Shown here: one piece after another, positions 7,876-15,778 of the stretch
Layout: each line of letters begins with the position of its first letter
How positions within the stretch are numbered: position 1 is the first letter of the stretch
DNA from: Oscillospiraceae bacterium
GTDB taxonomy: Bacteria; Bacillota; Clostridia; Oscillospirales; Oscillospiraceae
Direction of reading: 5' to 3'
Length of the DNA: 64,000 bases
Assembly (NCBI GenBank): GCA_015067565.1
Contig: SVMF01000008.1
Coordinates: 1 to 64,000 of the forward strand
The notes under the pieces: generated by a model
What the model saw: only the letters and a program-made list of their open reading frames with translations
Told to the model about the DNA's origin: nothing
The model's database searches: none
Translations under genes and position numbers: made by a program

Positions 7876-10287
7876 TCACTTAACAATGAGATTGACAAGC
7901 TTATTCTTGACCACGATGGTCTTGATCACACTGCCTCCGTTCTTCTCCAGGAAGCGTGCAATCTTCTCATCTTCAAGGGCCGCAGTAACGACGGAATCGT
8001 TATCCAGATCTGCCACAACATGGATCGTGCCACGGAGCTTACCGTTAACCTGAACCGCCATATCGATCTCGCTGTCTTTGCACTTGGCCTCGTCATAGCT
8101 CGGCCACTGCGACACAGAGCAAATGCCCTCATAGCCGTGCATTTCCCACAGCTCATCGCAGATATGCGGAGCAAACGGACTCAGAAGCTGAAGCAGCGTT
8201 TTGAGCTCAGCGGCATTGCAGCCATTGTCTGTCAGCGTGCCACACAGCGTCATCAGGGCAGCAAGCGCAGTATTGCCCTTAAGCGAGTCAATATCCGACG
8301 AGACCTTCTTTATGGTCTTGTGCATAATAGACTCATTTGCAGCAGAATATGCCGTCTCTTGATCATTCACAGTCTCGGCAAGATTCCAAACCTTATCCAG
8401 GAAGCGCTTGCAGCCCTTGACTGCGTTGGAAGACCAGGACGCCGCTTTTTCAAAGTCACCGATGAAGACGATGTAGGTACGCATGGTATCTGCGCCGTAT
8501 TCTGCGATGACATCCGACGGATTTATGACATTGCCGCGTGACTTGGACATCTTGATGCCGCCCTCGCCGAGGATCATGCCATGGCTGGTGCGTTTGGCAT
8601 ACGGCTCCTTTGTGTGGACTACACCGAGGTCATAGAGAAACTTATGCCAGAAACGACTGTAGAGCAGGTGGAGCGTCGTGTGCTCCATGCCACCGTTATA
8701 CCAGTCAACAGGGCCCCAGTACTCCATAGCCTCCTTCGAAGCAAGCTCCTTGTCATTGTGCGGATCCATATAGCGCAGGAAGTACCAAGAAGAGCCTGCC
8801 CACTGGGGCATGGTATCGGTCTCGCGCTTGGCAGGGCCGCCGCAACATGGGCAGGTCGTGTTGACCCAATCGGTCATAGCAGCCAACGGAGAGCGGCCGT
8901 CATCGGTCGGCTCGTAACTCTCTACTTCGGGCAGCAGCAGCGGAAGCTCGCTTTCGGGCAGAGCAACTGCGCCGCACTTCTCGCAATGTACAATGGGAAT
9001 GGGCTCACCCCAGTAACGCTGACGGGAAAAGACCCAGTCACGGAGCTTGAAATTGACCTTCGCCTCACCGATCCCCTTTTCCGTCAAGAAGTCGATAATC
9101 GCCTTCTTTGCCTCCTCAACGCTCATGCCGTCAAGGAAATCGGAATTGACCATGATACCGGTCTCACAATCGGTAAATGCTGCCTCTTCCACATTACCGC
9201 CCCGGACAACCTCGATGATCTTGCACCCAAACTTCTTGGCAAAGGCCCAGTCGCGGTCATCATGGCCGGGAACGGCCATGATCGCACCCGTTCCATAGGT
9301 AGAAAGTACATAGTCAGAGATGAAAATGGGGATCTCGGTTCCGTTGACGGGATTGATGCCGCGCACACCCTTGAGCTCCACACCGGTTTTGTCCTTGGCA
9401 AGCTCGGTACGCTCAAAGTCAGACTTTGCCGCAGCTTCTGCCTGATATGCCTTGATCTCCTCGACATTTTCAAGCTTGTCCATCCACTTGGAGACTAATA
9501 CGTGCTCCGGAGAAAGAACCATATAGGTTGCGCCGAAAAGGGTATCCGGACGCGTCGTAAAGATCACGATATCATCACCGAGTGTGGAGCCAAAGCGCAC
9601 CTGCGCGCCCGTAGAACGGCCGATCCAGTTACGCTGCTGCAGCTTGACGCGTTCAACAAAATCGACCTCGTCGAGGTCATCGAGCAGCTTCTGAGCATAC
9701 TCGGTGATCTTGAGCATCCACTGGCTCTGCTCCTTGCGAATGACTGGGCTGCCGCAGCGCTCGCAGGCATTGTCAACGACCTCTTCGTTGGCAAGCACGC
9801 ACTTGCAGGAGGTGCACCAGTTAACAGGCATCTGTGCCTTATAGGCCAGGCCCTTCTTGAACAGCTGCAGGAATATCCACTGCGTCCACTTAAAATACTT
9901 GGGGTCAGTGGTGTTGATTTCACGATCCCAGTCAAAGCTGTAGCCAAGCTCCTGCAGCTGTGCACGGAAGTTGGCGACATTATTCTTCGTAACGATGGCA
10001 GGATGAATGTGATTCTTTATGGCATAGTTCTCCGTCGGCAGACCAAAGGCATCATAGCCCATCGGGAACAGAACATTTTGGCCCTGCATACGGTGCTTTC
10101 TTGCCACGGTATCCATGGCAGTATACGGACGAGCATGGCCGACATGAAGTCCGACACCCGACGGATATGGGAATTCGATCAGTGTATAGAATTTCTCTTT
10201 TTCCGAGCCGTTGATGGACTTGTACAGCTGCTTTTCTTCCCAAATCTTGTGCCATTTTTTCTCAATGACAGTAAAATCGTACTTCAT
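7876..10287 (-). CDS. leuS: leucyl-tRNA synthetase
   Basis: An 803-residue class I synthetase that charges tRNA-Leu. The HIGH motif appears as HVGH near residue 48 and KMSKS is intact in the second half (GEGGIKMSKSRGNV). Between them lie the zinc-binding Cys pairs (CTSCKC, CERCG) and the CP1 editing domain with DTLFGATYMVLSPEH; the C-terminal domain ends in VNGKLRG and the usual LVNLIVK. The length is normal for bacterial LeuRS. It is the last gene of the smc-leuS operon, starting 3 bases after the rsfS stop with GAGG 8 bases upstream. No T-box leader fits in that gap, so control must come from the operon promoter. No clear terminator hairpin follows the stop. Confidence 0.97.
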   Translation of the reverse strand: MKYDFTVIEKKWHKIWEEKQLYKSINGSEKEKFYTLIEFPYPSGVGLHVGHARPYTAMDTVARKHRMQGQNVLFPMGYDAFGLPTENYAIKNHIHPAIVTKNNVANFRAQLQELGYSFDWDREINTTDPKYFKWTQWIFLQLFKKGLAYKAQMPVNWCTSCKCVLANEEVVDNACERCGSPVIRKEQSQWMLKITEYAQKLLDDLDEVDFVERVKLQQRNWIGRSTGAQVRFGSTLGDDIVIFTTRPDTLFGATYMVLSPEHVLVSKWMDKLENVEEIKAYQAEAAAKSDFERTELAKDKTGVELKGVRGINPVNGTEIPIFISDYVLSTYGTGAIMAVPGHDDRDWAFAKKFGCKIIEVVRGGNVEEAAFTDCETGIMVNSDFLDGMSVEEAKKAIIDFLTEKGIGEAKVNFKLRDWVFSRQRYWGEPIPIVHCEKCGAVALPESELPLLLPEVESYEPTDDGRSPLAAMTDWVNTTCPCCGGPAKRETDTMPQWAGSSWYFLRYMDPHNDKELASKEAMEYWGPVDWYNGGMEHTTLHLLYSRFWHKFLYDLGVVHTKEPYAKRTSHGMILGEGGIKMSKSRGNVINPSDVIAEYGADTMRTYIVFIGDFEKAASWSSNAVKGCKRFLDKVWNLAETVNDQETAYSAANESIMHKTIKKVSSDIDSLKGNTALAALMTLCGTLTDNGCNAAELKTLLQLLSPFAPHICDELWEMHGYEGICSVSQWPSYDEAKCKDSEIDMAVQVNGKLRGTIHVVADLDNDSVVTAALEDEKIARFLEKNGGSVIKTIVVKNKLVNLIVK

Positions 10288-10290
10288 AGC

Positions 10291-10653
10291 TTATGCCTCT
10301 TCCTCAAAAGTCAATGCAACAGGTGTCGCATCGCTCCACTTGCGTTCCAGATCATAAAATTCACGCGTCTCATTGGTAAATACATGAACGACCAGGCAGC
10401 CAAAGTCCAGAAGCACCCAGGTGCCACCACGATGGCCCTCGCGGTGCAGGAGGGTCTCGCCCAGCTCATCGGCCACCTTTGCTTCTACGCAGTCGCAAAG
10501 GGTCTTGACGTGAGTGTTGGAGGTACCGGTGCAGATCAGAAAATAGTCTGCAATGCTGGTCACATCTGTAACCTGCAAGAGCTTGATCCCCAAGCCCTTG
10601 TGCATATCCAATGCCTTTGCTGCCTCAATTGCGATTTCTTTCGGTGTATACAT
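10291..10653 (-). CDS. rsfS: ribosomal silencing factor RsfS
   Basis: A 120-residue RsfS/YbeB/iojap protein, which binds ribosomal protein uL14 and blocks subunit joining when nutrients are low. Family landmarks DYFLICTGTSNTHVK and GTWVLLDFGCLVVHVF are present. Two in-frame ATGs lie close together; AAGGAG is only 2 bases from the first (10659) but 8 bases from the second (10653), so the start is placed at MYTPKEIA. It sits between the LCP gene and leuS, and nadD-yqeK-(lcp)-rsfS is a frequently conserved order in Firmicutes. Confidence 0.93.
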   Translation of the reverse strand: MYTPKEIAIEAAKALDMHKGLGIKLLQVTDVTSIADYFLICTGTSNTHVKTLCDCVEAKVADELGETLLHREGHRGGTWVLLDFGCLVVHVFTNETREFYDLERKWSDATPVALTFEEEA

Positions 10654-10665
10654 TTTCATCTCTCC

Positions 10666-11913
10666 TTATTCATTCGGCTCAATCGGCTCAATCGGTTCCG
10701 GATCACTCGGTGCAGGCGGATCCGTCGGCTCAATCGGCTCAATCGGTTCGGGTTCATCGGTTGTATCCTCAGAGGTTTCCTCTGTAGGGTCGGGTTCATC
10801 GGGATTCGTGGTCGGGTGAGGGCCTCCAAAACCCCAATCGGGCATCTCGCCCTCGCCGCTGTCACCCTGCAGCTGACGGAAGTGGACATCATACTCCGTC
10901 AAGGTCGTGTCCAGCGGATTGAAATGCGCATTGAGAAGCTCACAAGCACTGACCGCATCGACCTGATAGTAATCCACATCATCAATAGTAATCTCGCCAC
11001 CCGGAAGTGCTCTGCTGAACGACGCCGCAAAGCGGGCATTCTTCAGGAGGTTGCCAAGGTAAGCCAGCTCAGCAGGGGTCAGATCCGTTTGCGTTGCGTT
11101 GCAGATCGTCTCTGCATTCTCGTACAGATTCTCTTGATCGGCAAGGAGGGTGTCGGCAATCGCAGCAACAAAGCTTCTTTGTACTTTGTACGGCTCCGTC
11201 TCCACATCCGTATACTCCTCAGTATAGCGGAACAGCTCAAAGGCCTTTTCATCCTTCAGGCTCTGCTTCCCTGCCGGAAGATCATGATAGTCAGGTTCCT
11301 CCGGGATCTCAAAGTCGATCGGGCCGGTTACCGACAGGATGTCTGTCAGCGCACTCTCATCGAAGAACATATGCTTGTCAATGCGGAATCCGACCATGTT
11401 CTCCACAGCTTCCTTCAGCGCATCGGCACCGCGGGAACCATTGCTCTTATAAATACGATTTACCTTCGGCACATCGTAATCACCTGCGATATAAGTGTCT
11501 CTCGGCACGCTTAGCATCGAAGGCAGTGCCTTTTCGGTATCGATGCTGATAAGCATCATCGTATCGGTCAGCTCACTGTCGACATCCACGCCGACCAGAA
11601 GAATATTGAGCATGGTCGAATCATTAACGCTCTTCGGGGCGGTCAATTCCACCTCTGTATCCTCAGAAGTCAACGGTGTATCACTCGATTGCGTTGCATT
11701 GGCCACATACTTGATATCCTCAACGTGCATTTCGATGTTGTTGAGCGGATCGTGCTCATCGCTTGCGCTCTTTCCGATGAGCACAAGGCACATCACGACC
11801 GCACACAGAAAAACCGTTGCCGAAAGGATCAGCCAGATCGCTGCCCTTGTCTTGGCGGGCAAACCAACCTGATTTTCCAGCTTCTGTTCTTGTTTCTTTT
11901 CAAATAAGCTCAT
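10666..11913 (-). CDS. LytR-CpsA-Psr family envelope ligase
   Basis: A 415-residue membrane-anchored LCP protein. One N-terminal transmembrane helix lies at about residues 24-47 after a charged cytoplasmic segment. The LCP domain follows (about 100-260), with LLVGVD, the LTDTMMLISID strand and SVPRDTY; these supply the acidic and Arg residues that bind the polyprenyl pyrophosphate donor. Family members transfer teichoic acids or other glycopolymers to peptidoglycan. The C-terminus (about 355-415) is a low-complexity acidic Pro/Glu tail with repeated PEPIEPIEP units, coded by visible DNA repeats, and is probably an extracellular spacer. Start: GGAGG 7 bases upstream of the ATG; the first bases overlap the nadD stop (ATGA). 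Confidence 0.9.
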   Translation of the reverse strand: MSLFEKKQEQKLENQVGLPAKTRAAIWLILSATVFLCAVVMCLVLIGKSASDEHDPLNNIEMHVEDIKYVANATQSSDTPLTSEDTEVELTAPKSVNDSTMLNILLVGVDVDSELTDTMMLISIDTEKALPSMLSVPRDTYIAGDYDVPKVNRIYKSNGSRGADALKEAVENMVGFRIDKHMFFDESALTDILSVTGPIDFEIPEEPDYHDLPAGKQSLKDEKAFELFRYTEEYTDVETEPYKVQRSFVAAIADTLLADQENLYENAETICNATQTDLTPAELAYLGNLLKNARFAASFSRALPGGEITIDDVDYYQVDAVSACELLNAHFNPLDTTLTEYDVHFRQLQGDSGEGEMPDWGFGGPHPTTNPDEPDPTEETSEDTTDEPEPIEPIEPTDPPAPSDPEPIEPIEPNE

Positions 11914-13091
11914 AGCTTCGCCTCCAAAGACCTGAGCGCGGCAAGCGAGTTCGGATCGATCTGCATACCGCGCGAAGTAAGCTGCTCCACGCTCATGCGC
12001 AGTCCGAGCAGCATCGCTTCGTCCAAATTTTCATAAACCAGTCGCCGTAGCTCCTCAACACCCGAAAAATCACGATTCGGCTCCATATAATCGGCCAAAT
12101 AGATGATTTTTTCCAACACAGTCATTTCTTCCTTGCCGGTCGTATGCCAGCAGATCGCGCGATAAACAAGTTCGTTCTCGCCAAAAATGCGCCGTGCGAC
12201 CTCAGACCCTGTCTTTGCATGCAGGAGCTTCGGATTGTCTGTCTCAAACTGATTTAATATCATACCATATTCTCGGCACAATAGCAACTGTTCTTCCGCA
12301 TTAAGTGCCTTTGTAATATCATGTAGGATACCGGCTCTCCCGGCCGCTTCCACATCTTCGCCGTAAAATTCTGCCAAAGTCATCGCCGTTTGGCTGCAGC
12401 CCTTAACATGATTGACACGCTTTGCAGCGTGCAAGGACAGGCTCACCTCGCTGAGCCTCCCGAACGGCATATTCTTCAAGTCATCAACAACATAGTACAG
12501 TTTATGGTTTCGGATATACTCCATCACACGGGGAGAAATATAGCTCTCAGCGCAGCCAAAAGCCAACATTGCACGCACAGATGTAGACGAATGCGGTAAA
12601 TAATCGTTCTCGATCACACAGACCTTCGCACCGAATTTCTCCCGCAAACGCTCCACACACTGGTGAAGCAGCTGTGCATTGTCGGCGTTACGATGCGCCA
12701 CGGCAAGCGTACACAGAGCAGTGATACGCTCGGGGTGATACCACTTCTCAAACGAGAAGAACATATCCGTTCCCATCAGCAAAAACAGCTCATCGGTCGG
12801 ATATTGCTCATGCAGCTGTGCGACAGTGTCGGCCGTATAGCTTGCTCCCTGGCGCTTCAATTCGATATCCAGAACCTCAGCGTTCTCAATATCCTGCGCT
12901 GCCAGACGGGTCATCTCAAGCCGTGCCGCAGCATCCGGAGAATTCGCAGAAAGCTGTTTGTGTGGCGGGATCGCTGCCGGAATGATAAGCACACGATCCA
13001 GCGTAAGCTCTTCCATGAACTCACGCACTGCAAGCATATGTCCCAGATGCGGCGGATTGAAGCTGCCGCCGAAAATCCCGATCCTCGCCAT
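11910..13091 (-). CDS. nadD: NadD-YqeK fusion: NaMN adenylyltransferase / Ap4A hydrolase
   Basis: A 393-residue two-domain protein. Residues 1-200 are nicotinate-mononucleotide adenylyltransferase (NAD synthesis): the nucleotidyl-transferase motif GGSFNPPHLGH is at the N-terminus, and HSSTSVRAML provides the SxTxxR motif. Residues ~205-393 are an HD-domain YqeK protein, a diadenosine tetraphosphate hydrolase, with RVNHVKG, GILHDITK, HAKTG and ICWHTTG supplying the metal-binding His/Asp set. nadD and yqeK are usually adjacent separate genes; here they share one frame with no stop and no new start site visible at the junction. Start: AGGAG 8 bases upstream. Confidence 0.93.
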   Translation of the reverse strand: MARIGIFGGSFNPPHLGHMLAVREFMEELTLDRVLIIPAAIPPHKQLSANSPDAAARLEMTRLAAQDIENAEVLDIELKRQGASYTADTVAQLHEQYPTDELFLLMGTDMFFSFEKWYHPERITALCTLAVAHRNADNAQLLHQCVERLREKFGAKVCVIENDYLPHSSTSVRAMLAFGCAESYISPRVMEYIRNHKLYYVVDDLKNMPFGRLSEVSLSLHAAKRVNHVKGCSQTAMTLAEFYGEDVEAAGRAGILHDITKALNAEEQLLLCREYGMILNQFETDNPKLLHAKTGSEVARRIFGENELVYRAICWHTTGKEEMTVLEKIIYLADYMEPNRDFSGVEELRRLVYENLDEAMLLGLRMSVEQLTSRGMQIDPNSLAALRSLEAKL

Positions 13092-13111
13092 ATCTTTCTC
13101 TCCTAACGAAA

Positions 13112-13549
13112 TTATCCCTTGCGGCGTTCAATGGCCGCCTGAATTGCGCTCTGCCGGAAATACTCATTGCGCTTTTCGCGCTCTTCACGCGCCTTCTTAC
13201 GGCGCTCCTGCGCACCACGGCGCACGGGATTGGCCTTCTTTTTCTGTTCTGCACGGGCAGCCTTGGCGGCCTCCTGTGCCTTCTTCTCAGACTTTTTATA
13301 GATCACAAACTTTGAGCCGACACACTGAATGCCATCAGCACCGATCGCCTCGCAGATCTCATCGGAAACCTCACGGGCGGTCATCAGTGCCGTTTCCAAA
13401 ACACGGCCCTTGACCAGCTCTCTTGCTTCGAGCTGCGTTCTTGCCTCAGCAAGCACGTTCTCCGTGACACCGCCCTTTCCGACCATCAAAGTCGTCTCGA
13501 GGGTATTGGCCTCGCTCCTGAGCTCGGCTCTTTGTTTACTTGTCAGCAT
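13112..13549 (-). CDS. yhbY: YhbY-type ribosome-assembly RNA-binding protein
   Basis: A 145-residue protein with a CRS1-YhbY RNA-binding domain (residues ~1-95: MLTSKQRAELRSEA, GKGGVTENVLAE with the GxxG loop, GSKFVIYKK). A long Lys/Arg/Ala-rich C-terminal tail is absent from the roughly 97-residue E. coli protein. The family associates with pre-50S particles. The start at 13549 is chosen over the ATG 30 bases earlier because AAGGGAG lies 7 bases before it. It overlaps the end of rdgB by 14 bases. Confidence 0.9.
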   Translation of the reverse strand: MLTSKQRAELRSEANTLETTLMVGKGGVTENVLAEARTQLEARELVKGRVLETALMTAREVSDEICEAIGADGIQCVGSKFVIYKKSEKKAQEAAKAARAEQKKKANPVRRGAQERRKKAREEREKRNEYFRQSAIQAAIERRKG

Positions 13550-14138
13550 ATTTCCGCTCCCTTCTGACCGTTTCGGCAAAGATCTTCAGCGCTCTTGCTC
13601 GGTGAGAAATGCGATTTTTCTCCTGCGAAGGAAGCTGTGCAAAGGTGCAACCAGCCTCCTCGACATAAAACACCGGATCGTATCCGAAGCCGTTGGCTCC
13701 CTGCGGGGCATCCAAAATTCTGCCCGGGCACTCCCCTCTTGCAACGATCTTCTTGCCGTCGGGTGTGAGCATCGTGATCACACTGACAAATTTTGCATTG
13801 CGGTTCTCATTGCCCTCCAGACGCTTGAGCAGATAATTCAGGCGGTCACGGTCTGTCTTGCAGCTCTCACCGCCGTATCGTGCCGAATAGACACCGGGTT
13901 CGCCACCAAGCGCCTCAACCATCAGACCCGAATCATCAGCGATCGTCGGCAAGCCACAGGCATCCATGATCGTCTTGGCCTTGATGTAAGAATTCTCCTC
14001 AAAGGTCGTGCCGTTCTCATTCGGCTCGATATTGATATTCATTTCCTTCTGCGGCACAACATCCATACCAAGGGTCGATAAAATCGCACGCAGCTCCTCG
14101 AGCTTATGTGCATTGTTGCTTGCAAGTACGATTTTCAT
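13536..14138 (-). CDS. rdgB: XTP/dITP diphosphatase
   Basis: A 200-residue RdgB/HAM1 pyrophosphatase that removes dITP, XTP and related deaminated nucleotides. It shows the N-terminal strand MKIVLASNNAHKLEE, the metal-site region FEENSYIKA and IADDSGLMV, the FGYDPVF loop and the ISHRARAL helix near the end. The start is the ATG at 14136-14138, which overlaps the rph stop (ATGA) and has GGGAGG 6-7 bases upstream; six further in-frame codons to 14156 lie inside rph. The rph-rdgB pairing is common in Firmicutes. Confidence 0.95.
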   Translation of the reverse strand: MKIVLASNNAHKLEELRAILSTLGMDVVPQKEMNINIEPNENGTTFEENSYIKAKTIMDACGLPTIADDSGLMVEALGGEPGVYSARYGGESCKTDRDRLNYLLKRLEGNENRNAKFVSVITMLTPDGKKIVARGECPGRILDAPQGANGFGYDPVFYVEEAGCTFAQLPSQEKNRISHRARALKIFAETVRRERKYADK

Positions 14139-14851
14139 TCCAGACCTCCCAGACATCTACGCTGCATCTGCGCCAAAACAGCATTGCCTTTTCTGCACAG
14201 CGCAAGTAGCTTTCTCTCCTCTTCCACACTGAAGGGGCGCCCCTCACCTGTAGCCTGCAGCTCGATCAGGTCTCCCTCAGCGGTCATGATGCAGTTCAGA
14301 TCGACCATTGCGCGAGAATCCTCCTCGTAGCACAAGTCGAGCATCGCTTCATTGCGTACGATACCTGCGGAAATACCCGAGATATAAGTGCGCACAGGCA
14401 TATGCGAGATAAGGCCCTGTTCCATCAGCTTTCTGCAAGCCAGGGTCATGGCGATAAATCCGCCCGTGACAGAGGCTGTTCTTGTGCCGCCATCGCCCTG
14501 CAAAACATCACAGTCGACGGTAATTGTTCTTTCCCCCAAAAGCTCCAGATCAATCGCTGAACGCAGACTTCTGCCGATCAGGCGCTGAATCTCTGCGCTT
14601 CTCGGAGAGAGCTTCAGCTTGGTTACATCACGCTTGCTGCGTTCTCTGTTCGCTCTCGGCAGCATGGAATACTCCGCCGTGACCCATCCGCCGCTGCTCA
14701 CATGGGACGGTACACGCTCTTCTACAGAGGCATTGCACAAAACCATTGTGTCACCGACCTCGATCAGGCAGCTGCCTTCGGCAAATTTAGAAAAGCCTAA
14801 GGTTGCCTTGACCTTTCTCATCTCATCGTTTGCTCTGCCGTCAACTCTCAT
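14135..14851 (-). CDS. rph: ribonuclease PH
   Basis: A 238-residue phosphorolytic 3' exoribonuclease that trims tRNA 3' ends. It starts MRVDGRANDEMR and carries the family blocks EYSMLPRAN, RLIGRSLRSAID, DCDVLQGDGGTRTASVTG and VDLNCIMTAEGDLIELQATGE-like segments. The length is normal. AAGGAGG lies 5 bases before the ATG. It is placed between ftsY and rdgB in the smc operon. Confidence 0.95.
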   Translation of the reverse strand: MRVDGRANDEMRKVKATLGFSKFAEGSCLIEVGDTMVLCNASVEERVPSHVSSGGWVTAEYSMLPRANRERSKRDVTKLKLSPRSAEIQRLIGRSLRSAIDLELLGERTITVDCDVLQGDGGTRTASVTGGFIAMTLACRKLMEQGLISHMPVRTYISGISAGIVRNEAMLDLCYEEDSRAMVDLNCIMTAEGDLIELQATGEGRPFSVEEERKLLALCRKGNAVLAQMQRRCLGGLE

Positions 14852-14861
14852 TGCTTCCTCC

Positions 14862-15767
14862 TTAAATCAACGCATCAACAAAGGCCTTCGCCTCAAAAGG
14901 CATCAGATCATCCATCTGCTCACCGACACCAATATACTTAACCGGGATCTGCAGGGCATCTGCCACCGCGATCACAATACCACCCTTGGCCGTACCATCG
15001 AGCTTCGTCAGCGCAATGCCGGTCACACCGGCGATCTGCTTGAACTCCTTGGCCTGCAGCAGGCCATTCTGACCCGTTGTGCCATCGAGTACCAACAAAA
15101 CTTCCTTGTCGGCATCGGGCAACTCTCGGTCAATCACTCGCGAAATCTTGCCAAGCTCATTCATGAGGTTGGCCTTGTTATGCAGTCTGCCGGCCGTATC
15201 GCACAAAATCAGGTCGGTCCCGCGTGCCTTAGCCGCCTGAATTGCATCAAAGACGACCGCCGCAGGATCCGCGCCCTCGTGCTGACGCACGATCTGCACA
15301 CCTGCACGACCTGCCCAGATCTCCAACTGGTCAGCCGCTGCCGCGCGGAAGGTATCGGCCGCGCAAAGGAGCACTCGCTTGCCCTGCTCGGCAAAATTGT
15401 GTGCCAACTTACCGATCGTTGTCGTCTTACCCACGCCATTGACGCCGATCACAAGGACGATAGAAGGCTTCGTTCCCATCTTCAGGTTCACATCACCAAC
15501 CTGAAGCATCTGCACAAGGATCTCCTTGAGGCAAGCATGAACCTCAGTTGCCTCCTTGAGCTTTCTTTCCTTGACACGTTGACGCAGCAGCTCAACTGCC
15601 TTGCACGAGGTCTCCACGCCGAGATCAGCAAGGATCATGCTCTCCTCGAGTTCCTCGTAGAAGTCATCATCCGCACCACGGAATGCGGCAAACACACCTC
15701 CCAAGGTTGATGCGATCGCCGTTCTGGTTTTCTTTAAGCCATTTTTAATTTTATCAAAAAAACCCAT
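14862..15767 (-). CDS. ftsY: signal recognition particle receptor FtsY
   Basis: A 301-residue SRP GTPase, membrane-associated, that receives ribosome-SRP complexes for co-translational insertion. An N-terminal basic amphipathic helix (MGFFDKIKNGLKKTR) replaces the long acidic A domain of E. coli FtsY, as in many Firmicutes. An N domain helical bundle follows. The G domain has GVNGVGKTTT (G1), DTFRAAAADQL (insertion box), DTAGR (G3) and TKLDGTAKGG (G4/G5). It lies 11 bases after smc, with AAGGAG before the start. smc-ftsY adjacency is conserved in Gram-positives. Confidence 0.97.
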   Translation of the reverse strand: MGFFDKIKNGLKKTRTAIASTLGGVFAAFRGADDDFYEELEESMILADLGVETSCKAVELLRQRVKERKLKEATEVHACLKEILVQMLQVGDVNLKMGTKPSIVLVIGVNGVGKTTTIGKLAHNFAEQGKRVLLCAADTFRAAAADQLEIWAGRAGVQIVRQHEGADPAAVVFDAIQAAKARGTDLILCDTAGRLHNKANLMNELGKISRVIDRELPDADKEVLLVLDGTTGQNGLLQAKEFKQIAGVTGIALTKLDGTAKGGIVIAVADALQIPVKYIGVGEQMDDLMPFEAKAFVDALI

Positions 15768-15778
15768 TTTGTTCTCCT

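Noticed and set aside
10287-10291. A T-box leader for leuS.
   Set aside because: Only 3 bases separate leuS from rsfS, and no T-box motif is seen upstream of the operon.
9502-11514. A 670-codon plus-strand frame across leuS, rsfS and the LCP gene.
   Set aside because: It crosses three real gene boundaries in antisense and its translation is compositionally odd with no family features.
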